Source of the DNA: an uncultured Muribaculaceae bacterium
Lineage (GTDB): Bacteria > Bacteroidota > Bacteroidia > Bacteroidales > Muribaculaceae
Reading direction: 5' to 3'
NCBI GenBank assembly: GCA_910588065.1
Contig: CAJUPZ010000002.1
Location: forward strand, 62,001 to 126,000
Length of the DNA: 64,000 nucleotides
A program made the position numbers and the translations under genes. This document shows, one piece after another, positions 35,980 through 42,703 of this stretch (the first letter of the stretch is position 1; each line of letters starts with the position of its first letter). Under the pieces are notes generated by a model. It worked only from the letters and a program-made list of their open reading frames with translations. It made no database searches and had not been told where the DNA came from.

Positions 35980-36485
35980 TTTGAATACCTGTAAAGTTTG
36001 AATATATCGGATAATTTTTTTCTTTCTTTTTTCCAAGCCCCTGGTTTATAGGCAGCTCTTTTTTCAATTCCTTCCTGTCTGAAAGTGAATACCGGTGATA
36101 TTGTGGTGTTGAATGCTTTCTCTATATCTCGAACAAGAAATTTTGAACTGATTCGAATTTCATAATGATTCTTCTTTATATCTATGAACAACGATGAGCT
36201 CGAGAGAGATTTATAATCGTGATTACCGGACTTCAGGTATATGTCATCAGGTATAATCATGGATACGGACTCAAAAGTGAAGTTGACAGTAGCAGTGTCG
36301 CTCCAATTCAGCAATGTTATGTCATATTCGAATTTTTTTATACCGGATAAGTCCTTGATTGACTTAGGCATGATGAAGTATATGACGCCATCCCTTGTCA
36401 TACGGCTGCTGTATCTACCCTCCGCAGATTGAGCAAAGCAGAAGACTGCATTGAAAAACAATAGTGAAAATAGTAATTTTCTCAT
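35976..36485 (-). CDS. Exported protein of unknown function, first gene of the caspase operon
   Basis: A 169-residue protein with a clear signal peptide (cleavage near CFAQS, residue 20) and a beta-rich body. No family is recognised. The last 30 residues are basic (AYKPGAWKKERKKLSDIFKLYRYSK region). The stop overlaps the start of the caspase gene in ATGA, which argues for coupled translation. A terminator-like hairpin lies 18 bases upstream of its start codon. Confidence 0.6.
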   Translation of the reverse strand: MRKLLFSLLFFNAVFCFAQSAEGRYSSRMTRDGVIYFIMPKSIKDLSGIKKFEYDITLLNWSDTATVNFTFESVSMIIPDDIYLKSGNHDYKSLSSSSLFIDIKKNHYEIRISSKFLVRDIEKAFNTTISPVFTFRQEGIEKRAAYKPGAWKKERKKLSDIFKLYRYSK

Positions 36486-36494
36486 TTAGTCATA

Positions 36495-36541
36495 TAAAAA
36501 AAGACGATAGTGATAACAGATTGTTCTGTTTCACTACCGTC
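36495..36541 (-). terminator. Hairpin terminator or attenuator between the TRL gene and the caspase operon
   Basis: On the minus strand a long stem (GACGGTAGTGA...TCACTATCGTC, 36541-36503, with an inner AACAG/CTGTT) is followed by seven T (36502-36496). It sits between the TRL stop at 36555 and the next start at 36485, leaving no clear room for a promoter, so the caspase genes may depend on read-through. Confidence 0.7.
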
Positions 36542-36554
36542 CGTGGTTCATGTT

Positions 36555-36836
36555 TTATTCACCGTATACTCGAGTGCCATAGATGGTGACTATGCCAAGA
36601 TAGTTCTTGACATAAGAGTCTACGTGGGAAATGCGTGTGATACCACCGTTCTTCGCAGCCTTATTGATGCCGCAATCGGCAGAGCCACCGAAGATAGAGA
36701 GGACTGTGACTGTTTTTGCAACACCGCATTTGTTGCCAACAGGATTTGAAGTTGCTGCAACAGGAGTGGTAGTAGCGCAACTTGAGGCGCAGCACGCGAT
36801 TGCGATGCCAAGCACGAGTTTCATAAGTTTTTTCAT
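36555..36836 (-). CDS. TRL-like family lipoprotein
   Basis: A 93-residue small lipoprotein (Cys20 in CASSC) with the compact TRL-family pattern: GNKCGVAKTVTVLSIFGG, AAKNGGITRISHVDS and a terminal YGTRVYGE. TRL proteins are widespread small exported proteins without an assigned function. The gene lies just upstream of the caspase trio on the same strand, behind a terminator-like hairpin. A perfect 9-base inverted repeat (CCGGTTTGA 36883-36891 with TCAAACCGG 36907-36915) lies 47 bases upstream of the start and could be an operator. Confidence 0.72.
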   Translation of the reverse strand: MKKLMKLVLGIAIACCASSCATTTPVAATSNPVGNKCGVAKTVTVLSIFGGSADCGINKAAKNGGITRISHVDSYVKNYLGIVTIYGTRVYGE

Positions 36837-36882
36837 GTTGAATGAAAATAATGATTGGTAATAGTCTCCCTGTATTGGTACC

Positions 36883-36915
36883 CCGGTTTGACGAGAGACA
36901 TAATAATCAAACCGG
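36883..36915. repeat. Inverted repeat upstream of the TRL gene
   Basis: CCGGTTTGA and TCAAACCGG are perfect inverted copies separated by 15 bases. No T run follows, so an operator or leader structure is likelier than a terminator. Confidence 0.5.
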
Positions 36916-37162
36916 AGTTTCGGTTTAATTATCTTCTCAAATGGTATATGGGCTTAATTCATGTGGATCATTCCGCATGAATGTCATTTTCCTGCTACGG
37001 TTATTTGTGTTATCAATAAAATTTGCGATGCTCCTGTGGACATCGCCCGGTTTTGTAGCGATGGATTTTCCGCTCATAAATAATCAGACTGTGGCTTTTC
37101 TGACAGCTCGGGTCAAGAAAATGGGTTGCGGTTGGAAGATTCCACAGTCCAACTCCGGTTAC

Positions 37163-37492
37163 AAAAAAAGCGTAGGAATCTGTATCTGTTGCCGTCCTAC
37201 ACCTCGAGGCTTCTCGCATTGCCTTGTCTAAGTTGGACGGCAACGCAGAAGCCCACGCCTGTATATGTAATATGCTTTGCGGGCAGCTCACCTTGGGTCG
37301 GGGAGTCGCCGCTATGGCAAAGGGTATTACATATCCACGGGCATCTACCGTTGCTCTATCCTTGACTTAGACAGAAATTTTGCGAGAATTTCGAGGCGTC
37401 AAGAATAAGCGCGGATAAACGCTTTGTTATATGTATAATCTCTACATCCCGCCTCGCTTCACCCCAGACGGGGCTTCTGCAGTGCGGTCTGC
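37163..37492 (-). ncRNA. Candidate structured RNA of unknown family, about 330 nt
   Basis: A promoter (-7 box TAATTTTG at 37505-37498, with a TTG 20 bases before it) faces minus-strand sequence with no good coding frame but dense pairing. CCCC/GGGG hairpin, 37473-37462. CGCCTCG (37450-37456) with CGAGGCG (37392-37398), enclosing AAGCG/CGCTT (37407-37424). ACTTAGAC (37365-37372) with GTCTAAGT (37226-37233), enclosing the perfect 10-bp pairing 37263-37272 with 37325-37334 plus CTTTGC/GCAAAG. The 3' end is a hairpin with seven T at 37169-37163. It lacks the tmRNA T-loop and the RNase P GAGGAAAGTCC core, so it is neither of these. Confidence 0.55.
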
Positions 37493-37497
37493 GGAGG

Positions 37498-37528
37498 CAA
37501 AATTATAAACATTTTTTGAGGCTTGCAA
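37498..37528 (-). promoter_or_regulatory. Promoter of the structured RNA candidate
   Basis: Minus strand TAATTTTG (37505-37498) matches TAnnTTTG, and a TTG -33 element (37528-37526) lies 20 bases before it, the usual Bacteroidetes spacing. Confidence 0.6.
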
Positions 37529-37622
37529 CAACTTTTTCAATATTTTTGTCAGATATACGTATTAAATAATATAAGGTGGATAGATTATTAAAGAATTTTT
37601 TCCTTAATTCGCGGGAAGTTAT

Positions 37623-37630
37623 TACATTTG
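37623..37630 (+). promoter_or_regulatory. Promoter -7 box of the carboxyltransferase gene
   Basis: TACATTTG matches TAnnTTTG and lies 31 bases before the start codon at 37661. Confidence 0.6.
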
Positions 37631-37660
37631 CAGTCCAATAGAATCATAACATTATTAAGT

Positions 37661-39544
37661 ATGGAATCTCGTAAGCTAAAAATCAGAGACCTTACCATGC
37701 GCGACGGCCAGCAGTCGCTGTTTGCCACCCGCATGAGTCAACAGACAATAGACCGCCTGCTGCCGCTGTATGAAAACGCAGGCTATTATATAATGGAAGT
37801 GTGGGGCGGTGCTGTGCCCGACTCAGTGATGCGCTATCTCGGCGAATCGCCGTGGGATCGTCTCCGCAAGGCATCGGCTGCAATGAAGGGCAAGTCGCTG
37901 CTCAGCGCTCTGTCGCGTGGCCGCAACCTTTTCGGGTATGTGCCATACCCCGACTCTGTGTTGGAAGGCTTTTACAAGGAGGCTATTGCCAATGGCCTGA
38001 ATGTGATGCGTATTTTTGATGCGCTGAATGATATTGACAATGTCAAGGAGAGCATCCGCATGATTAATGAACTTGGCGGCATTGCCGACGGCGCTGTGTG
38101 CTACACTGTTGACCCCAAGGAGGAAGCGCCCGCAAAGAGCGGTTTCGGAGCCAAGCTTAAATCTCTGTTCGGCGGCAAGCCGGCTGCTCCGGAAAAGATT
38201 TTCACCGATGAATACTTTGTGAACAAAGCCAAGGAGATGGAGGCGCTCGGAGCCAAAATCATCACCCTCAAGGATATGGCCGGTCTTGTGAGCCCGAGCC
38301 GTGCGGCATCCATCATATCATCGCTGAAACGTGAGCTTAAGGTGCCTGTGGATTTCCACACCCACTGCACCCCGGGCTATGGATTGGCATCGTCGGTGAT
38401 GGCTATGATTCATGGTGTGGATATCCTTGACACAAACATCTGGTGGTTTGGTGGCGGCACAGCTGCTCCTGCCATTGAGCTGATATATATCTTTGCCCAG
38501 CGTCTCGGCATTGAGGTGGAGGTGAACATGGAGGCTGTCGGCAAGATACGCAACGAGCTTCTTGGAGCCCGCAAGGAGCTTGCGGCGTTTGACCTTGTTG
38601 ACGAGCTGCCGATCGAATTCGACCCGCTGAACGATACTCTTCCCGATGAGATATCCCGTCACTTCGACGAGGCCATAAGCTGTGGCAAAGCCGGCGATGA
38701 GGAGGGTATGCTTGAGCATTGCCACGCAATCGAGGCTTATTTCCGTTTCCCCAAACCCAACGAGCTGGTTAAAAACGCTGAGGTGCCGGGCGGAATGTAT
38801 TCAAACATGGTTGCGCAGCTCAAAACCCTGAAAGCCGATGATGTGCTTGATGAGGCTATGGCACTTATTCCCAAGGTGCGCCGCGACGCAGGCCTTGTAC
38901 CTCTGGTAACTCCTACCAGCCAGATTGTTGGTAGCCAGGCTGTTGTGCTTGCTCTCGACCGTAAGAAAGGCAATGCCGACTATACCAATAAGTCAAATCA
39001 GTTCATATCGCTTGTCAAAGGTGAGTATGGCCACACACCGGTGGCTGTTGATCCCGAGTTCCGTGCGCAGATAACAGGCGATGCCGCAGAGCATCCCTAC
39101 GATGTGAGCCAGTATAAGAAGCCCGAGAATCCTACCCTCGATGAATTCGGCGGCATGAAACTCGCTTCCAACAACGAGGAATACCTGCTGCTCGAACTGC
39201 TCCCGGCTGTGGCAACCGGCTTCCTGCGCAACAAGCGTGCTGCCGAGTTTGCAGCCGCTCAGGCGGAGGCTGCCAAGAATGCTCCGGTGGAGGAGAAGGT
39301 TGAGGAGGCACCGCAGGAGCCTATCACCGGCGAAGTGCTCACCGGACCGATGCCAGGCACTATCCTTGAGGTGGAGGTAAAAACCGGCGACAGTGTGAAG
39401 AAGGGTCAGAAACTGCTCGTGTACGAATCAATGAAGATGGAAAATGATGTCGAGGCCGAGAAGGATGCTGTTGTGAAGCGCGTCTTTGTGAAGCCCGGCG
39501 ACCGCTTTGCGGCGGATGCTCCGCTCATTGAGTTTCAGGACTGA
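37661..39544 (+). CDS. Biotin-dependent carboxyltransferase (pyruvate carboxylase subunit B / oxaloacetate decarboxylase alpha type)
   Basis: From 37661 (MESRKLKIRDLTMRDGQQSL) a 627-residue protein: HMGL-like TIM barrel (1-300) with the metal site DFHTHCTPGYG, a PYC/OADA conserved domain (300-500), an Ala/Glu-rich hinge and a C-terminal biotinyl domain with YESMKMEN, the biotin lysine being Lys592. It moves carboxyl between oxaloacetate and biotin. Where most family members have RDxHQS at the barrel entrance, this one reads RDGQQS, with the His replaced by Gln. No biotin carboxylase or membrane beta/gamma subunit is adjacent. The frame is open to 37628, but the promoter box supports the later start. 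Confidence 0.85.
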   Translation: MESRKLKIRDLTMRDGQQSLFATRMSQQTIDRLLPLYENAGYYIMEVWGGAVPDSVMRYLGESPWDRLRKASAAMKGKSLLSALSRGRNLFGYVPYPDSVLEGFYKEAIANGLNVMRIFDALNDIDNVKESIRMINELGGIADGAVCYTVDPKEEAPAKSGFGAKLKSLFGGKPAAPEKIFTDEYFVNKAKEMEALGAKIITLKDMAGLVSPSRAASIISSLKRELKVPVDFHTHCTPGYGLASSVMAMIHGVDILDTNIWWFGGGTAAPAIELIYIFAQRLGIEVEVNMEAVGKIRNELLGARKELAAFDLVDELPIEFDPLNDTLPDEISRHFDEAISCGKAGDEEGMLEHCHAIEAYFRFPKPNELVKNAEVPGGMYSNMVAQLKTLKADDVLDEAMALIPKVRRDAGLVPLVTPTSQIVGSQAVVLALDRKKGNADYTNKSNQFISLVKGEYGHTPVAVDPEFRAQITGDAAEHPYDVSQYKKPENPTLDEFGGMKLASNNEEYLLLELLPAVATGFLRNKRAAEFAAAQAEAAKNAPVEEKVEEAPQEPITGEVLTGPMPGTILEVEVKTGDSVKKGQKLLVYESMKMENDVEAEKDAVVKRVFVKPGDRFAADAPLIEFQD

Positions 39545-39566
39545 TTGAACGATAGATAATCTGATT

Positions 39567-39615
39567 CCGGGGTGTCACCCACACGCGCAACCGTGTGGCC
39601 GACACCCCGGTTTTG
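39567..39615 (+). terminator. Terminator after the carboxyltransferase gene
   Basis: CCGGGGTGTC pairs with GACACCCCGG around an inner CCACAC/GTGTGG stem, followed by TTTT; it starts 22 bases after the stop. Confidence 0.8.
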
Positions 39616-39674
39616 GTATCTATTTCCATGAAAAAGGTTGGATGCTGGCGGCAGTTTTGTTGTTATTTTGCAGC

Positions 39675-40757
39675 ATGAAAAAATTAGTAATACCGGCAGC
39701 ACTGCTATTGTGTGCGCCAACAGTAAAACCTCAGACTATGGATAATGTGAATGCAAACACCTCGCTTGCTCCGAAAGAGCGGATTGAACTGACCGGGGCT
39801 TGGGACAAGGTTTTCCCGAAAAGTGAAAGCGTAAACCACCCCAAGGTGACGTTTGTCAACCGCTATGGCATCACTCTTGTCGCAGATATGTATACCCCAG
39901 TCAACGCTTCAGGCAAACTGCCGGCAATAGCTGTCAGCGGCCCTTTCGGAGCTGTCAAGGAGCAGTCGAGTGGTCTGTATGCGCAGCAGCTCGCCGAGCG
40001 AGGATTTCTGACTATTGCCTTCGATCCCTCCTTCACCGGCGAGAGCGGTGGTATGCCCCGCAGGGTGTCGTCTCCCGACATCAACACAGAGGACTTCTCG
40101 GCAGCGGTGGATTTTCTTATCACACAACCAAATGCCGACCCGGAAAAAATCGGTATTCTCGGTATATGCGGTTGGGGTGGCATAGCTATTCAGGCAGCCA
40201 TAAATGATCCGCGCGTCAAGGCAACTGTGGCATCCACGATGTATGACATGACACGGGTGAATGCAAACGGTTATTTTGACAGTGAGGACTCTGCTGAACA
40301 GCGCAATGCCAAGCGCGCCTCAATGGCCGCTTGTCGAACTGCGGACTATGTCAACGGACACTACAAGCGTGGAGGAGGAGTGGTTGATCCGCTACCCGAC
40401 GACGCGCCGCAGTTTGTAAAAGATTACTACGACTACTACAAAACTCCGCGCGGCTACCATGAACGCAGCGGCAACTCCAACGACGGTTGGAATGTGACAG
40501 GCGCTCTGCCGTGGATTAATTTCAAGTTTTTCGACTACATCGGCGAGCTTGAAAACGCAGTAATGATTGTGCATGGTGACAAGGCTCACTCATATTATTT
40601 CGGTAAAGATACCTTTGCCCGACTCAAAGGCGACAACAAGCAGATGCTTACAGTGAAGGGGGCATCGCACTGCGACCTCTACGACAAGCTTGACATAATA
40701 CCTTTCGATGAAATAGCAGCATTCTTTACCGAAAATTTCAAAACCACAGCAAAATGA
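39675..40757 (+). CDS. Secreted alpha/beta hydrolase with a cysteine nucleophile
   Basis: From 39675 (MKKLVIPAALLLC) a 360-residue alpha/beta hydrolase with a signal peptide (about 1-20). The nucleophile elbow reads GICGWGG, placing Cys165 where most hydrolases have Ser, as in dienelactone hydrolases. The acid is probably in the strand MIVHGDKAHS, and the His in GASHCDLYDK near residue 336. The substrate cannot be inferred. Its stop codon overlaps (ATGA) the start of a damaged acetyltransferase gene. An upstream in-frame Met at 39642 would add 11 residues but weakens the signal peptide. Confidence 0.75.
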   Translation: MKKLVIPAALLLCAPTVKPQTMDNVNANTSLAPKERIELTGAWDKVFPKSESVNHPKVTFVNRYGITLVADMYTPVNASGKLPAIAVSGPFGAVKEQSSGLYAQQLAERGFLTIAFDPSFTGESGGMPRRVSSPDINTEDFSAAVDFLITQPNADPEKIGILGICGWGGIAIQAAINDPRVKATVASTMYDMTRVNANGYFDSEDSAEQRNAKRASMAACRTADYVNGHYKRGGGVVDPLPDDAPQFVKDYYDYYKTPRGYHERSGNSNDGWNVTGALPWINFKFFDYIGELENAVMIVHGDKAHSYYFGKDTFARLKGDNKQMLTVKGASHCDLYDKLDIIPFDEIAAFFTENFKTTAK

Positions 40758-40878
40758 CATTAGAACTTTTCCGGCAGATGATAGCCGAGGGGTAGCGGCC
40801 GGTGCGGTGGTGACAAAAGATGTGCCGGAAAATATGATTGCGGCCGGAGTGCCGGCCCGTGTAATCAGACACATTTGA
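40754..40878 (+). pseudogene. Remnant of a hexapeptide-repeat acetyltransferase gene
   Basis: An ATG overlapping the hydrolase stop encodes 13 codons (MTLELFRQMIAEG) and hits a stop. Directly after, in frame from 40792, comes GAVVTKDVPENMIAAGVPARVIRHI with a natural stop at 40876-40878. The second piece is the unmistakable C terminus of a left-handed beta-helix sugar or chloramphenicol-type O-acetyltransferase. The body of roughly 150 codons is missing. An internal deletion of a gene once translationally coupled to the hydrolase explains both ends. Confidence 0.75.
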
Positions 40879-40890
40879 GCACTTAAACTA

Positions 40891-40934
40891 AAAAAATCCG
40901 CCGGAAGCCAAATGGCTTTCAGCGGATTTTTTTT
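40891..40934. terminator. Bidirectional terminator between the acetyltransferase remnant and tRNA-Gln
   Basis: TCCGC..GAAGCC pairs with GGCTTTC.GCGGA around AAAT, with six A before and eight T after, so it can end transcripts from both sides. Confidence 0.8.
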
Positions 40935-40935
40935 G

Positions 40936-41006
40936 TTGTCTTACCAGGATTCGAACCTAGACAGGCAGAACCAAAAACTGCAGTGCTACCATTACACCAT
41001 AAGACA
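40936..41006 (-). tRNA. tRNA-Gln (anticodon UUG)
   Basis: The minus strand folds as a tRNA: acceptor TGTCTTA/TAAGACA, a D-arm with GGTGTAATGGTAGC, an anticodon loop TTTTGGT giving anticodon TTG, and a T-arm with GGTTCGAATCC. The 3' CCA is not encoded. A promoter box precedes it by 38 bases. Confidence 0.95.
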
Positions 41007-41043
41007 ATCCGTTTGCCCAGAGCGCATCGGCTCTAAAGCTGTG

Positions 41044-41051
41044 CAAATTTA
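41044..41051 (-). promoter_or_regulatory. Promoter -7 box of tRNA-Gln
   Basis: Minus strand TAAATTTG matches TAnnTTTG and gives a precursor leader of about 30 bases. Confidence 0.6.
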
Positions 41052-41095
41052 GCGCTTTTTTTTTGAATTGGCAAAGTTTTGCCCGCGCATTTGCT

Positions 41096-42391
41096 TTATT
41101 TTGCTATCAGCAGGAAATAGTTTTTCTTGCCACGCTGTGCAAGTATATACTTGCCTGCCAGTAACATATCGGGGGTGACTACGGTGTAGGGGGCGGTTAT
41201 TTTCTCCTTATTGATGGAAAGGCCGCCCTGCTGCGCCATCTTGCGCATTTCGCCCTTTGAGGGGAATACAGGAGCCTTGTCTGTGAGCAGGTCAACGAGT
41301 TTGAGCTCTCCGCCGGCAATATCAGCCATCGCAATCTCGTGCTGGGGCACACCGTCCATCACCTGAAGGAGTGTCTCCTCATCGAGTTTGTGCAGAGCCT
41401 CGCCGGTGTTGTTGCTGAAAAGAATCTGAGATGCTTCAACAGCGGCCTCATAGTCGGCTGCGGAGTGAACCATAGTTGTGATTTCTTTCGCAAGACGTTT
41501 CTGCAGGGGACGGCGACCTGGGTCGGCAGCCTGCTCCTCAACGAGCGCTTTGACCTCATCCTGAGTCAGCTCGGTGAAAATCTTGATATACTTCTCAGCG
41601 TCAGCGTCTGAGACATTGAGCCAGAACTGGTAGAATTTGTATGGGCTGGTGTAGCGGGGATCGAGCCACACATTGCCGCTCTCTGTTTTGCCGAATTTGC
41701 CGCCGTCAGCTTTGGTGATGAGGGGGCAGGTGAGGGCGTAGGCCTCGCCGGAAAGAGTGCGGCGTATAAGTTCGGTGCCGGTTGTTATGTTTCCCCACTG
41801 ATCGGAGCCGCCGAGCTGTAGCTTGCAGTTTTTGTCGCGGTACAGTGTGAGGAAGTCATAACCCTGTACAAGCTGGTATGAGAATTCGGTGAAGGACATT
41901 CCCTGCTGGCTTTCTCCACTGAGGCGTTTCTTCACAGAATCTTTCGCCATCATGTAGTTGACGGTGATGTGTTTGCCGACATCACGGATAAAGTCGAGGA
42001 AAGAAAAGTTTTTCATCCAGTCGTAATTGTTCACCATCTCGGCTGCATTCGGTTCCTTGCTGTCGAAATCAAGGAATTTGGCGAGCTGCTTTTTGATAGC
42101 CTCCTGATTGTGGCGCAGTGTCTGCTCATCAAGCAGCTTGCGCTCCTGGCTTTTCATCGAGGGGTCACCTATCATGCCGGTTGCGCCGCCAACCAGAGCA
42201 ATGGGTTTGTGCCCTGCACGCTGGAAGTGCTTGAGCATCATCACACCCACAAGGTGGCCTATGTGCAGGCTGTCGGCTGTGGGATCAATGCCTAAGTAGG
42301 CGGTGGTCATCTCTTTGTCGAGCTGTTCCTTGGTGCCCGGCATCATCTGGTGAATCATGCCGCGCCAGGTAAGTTCATCTATGAAATTCAT
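41096..42391 (-). CDS. tyrS: Tyrosyl-tRNA synthetase
   Basis: From 42391 (MNFIDELTWRGMIHQ) a 431-residue class I synthetase with HIGH at 43-46, KFGKT at 232-236 (the KMSKS loop), the tyrosine-binding YQLVQGYDF and GGSDQWGNI segments, and a C-terminal S4-like RNA-binding domain ending ILAQRGKKNYFLLIAK. It charges tRNA-Tyr in the cytoplasm. Eleven extra upstream codons in the same frame overlap the promoter box, so the later Met is chosen. Confidence 0.96.
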   Translation of the reverse strand: MNFIDELTWRGMIHQMMPGTKEQLDKEMTTAYLGIDPTADSLHIGHLVGVMMLKHFQRAGHKPIALVGGATGMIGDPSMKSQERKLLDEQTLRHNQEAIKKQLAKFLDFDSKEPNAAEMVNNYDWMKNFSFLDFIRDVGKHITVNYMMAKDSVKKRLSGESQQGMSFTEFSYQLVQGYDFLTLYRDKNCKLQLGGSDQWGNITTGTELIRRTLSGEAYALTCPLITKADGGKFGKTESGNVWLDPRYTSPYKFYQFWLNVSDADAEKYIKIFTELTQDEVKALVEEQAADPGRRPLQKRLAKEITTMVHSAADYEAAVEASQILFSNNTGEALHKLDEETLLQVMDGVPQHEIAMADIAGGELKLVDLLTDKAPVFPSKGEMRKMAQQGGLSINKEKITAPYTVVTPDMLLAGKYILAQRGKKNYFLLIAK

Positions 42392-42421
42392 CGTATGGTA
42401 TGTTTTCTTGGTTTTGAATTG

Positions 42422-42429
42422 CAAAGTTA
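42422..42429 (-). promoter_or_regulatory. Promoter -7 box of tyrS
   Basis: Minus strand TAACTTTG matches TAnnTTTG, 31 bases before the start codon at 42391. Confidence 0.6.
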
Positions 42430-42481
42430 CACTTTTTTATAGGTGTGGGGGTGATACAGGACCTATTTTTTTACAAAAAGG

Positions 42482-42512
42482 TTGGAATTGGGGTTATAAT
42501 GTTGTAACTTTG
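42482..42512 (+). promoter_or_regulatory. Promoter of the thiamine operon
   Basis: TAACTTTG at 42505-42512 with TTG at 42482-42484, spacing 20, immediately precedes the TPP riboswitch. Confidence 0.65.
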
Positions 42513-42515
42513 CGG

Positions 42516-42612
42516 CAACGGCAAAGGGGTGCTCGCACCCGCTCACGGGCGGCTGCGGGCTGAGAAAAACCCTCAGAACCTGATCCGGTTAGTACCGGCG
42601 AAGGAATTGTTG
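42516..42612 (+). promoter_or_regulatory. TPP (THI-box) riboswitch
   Basis: The aptamer has the conserved GGGGTGC near its 5' end, CTGAGA (42560-42565), and AACCTGATC...GGCGAAGGAA at the 3' side, closed by CAAC/GTTG. It binds thiamine pyrophosphate and represses the operon when thiamine is plentiful. The 90 bases between aptamer and thiD contain a GAACAC/GTGTTC pairing (42613-42618 with 42642-42647) that may belong to the expression platform. There is no obvious T-run terminator, so control of translation is likely. Confidence 0.94.
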
Positions 42613-42703
42613 GAACACCATCTGTGGCTTGTTGCTGCATAGTGTTCGCTTCCAATCGGTTTCATCCCTGAGCTGTGTTGTATTAATGAAGACTCAGAGA
42701 ACG

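Noticed and set aside
36941..37231. 96-codon plus-strand frame over the structured RNA region
   Set aside because: No promoter or ribosome-binding site on this strand, non-protein-like sequence, and it runs through the inverted repeats of the RNA candidate.
37163..37492. tmRNA or RNase P RNA
   Set aside because: No GTTCRA T-loop, no tag frame, no GAGGAAAGTCC or ACAGAAACCGG cores on either strand of the region.
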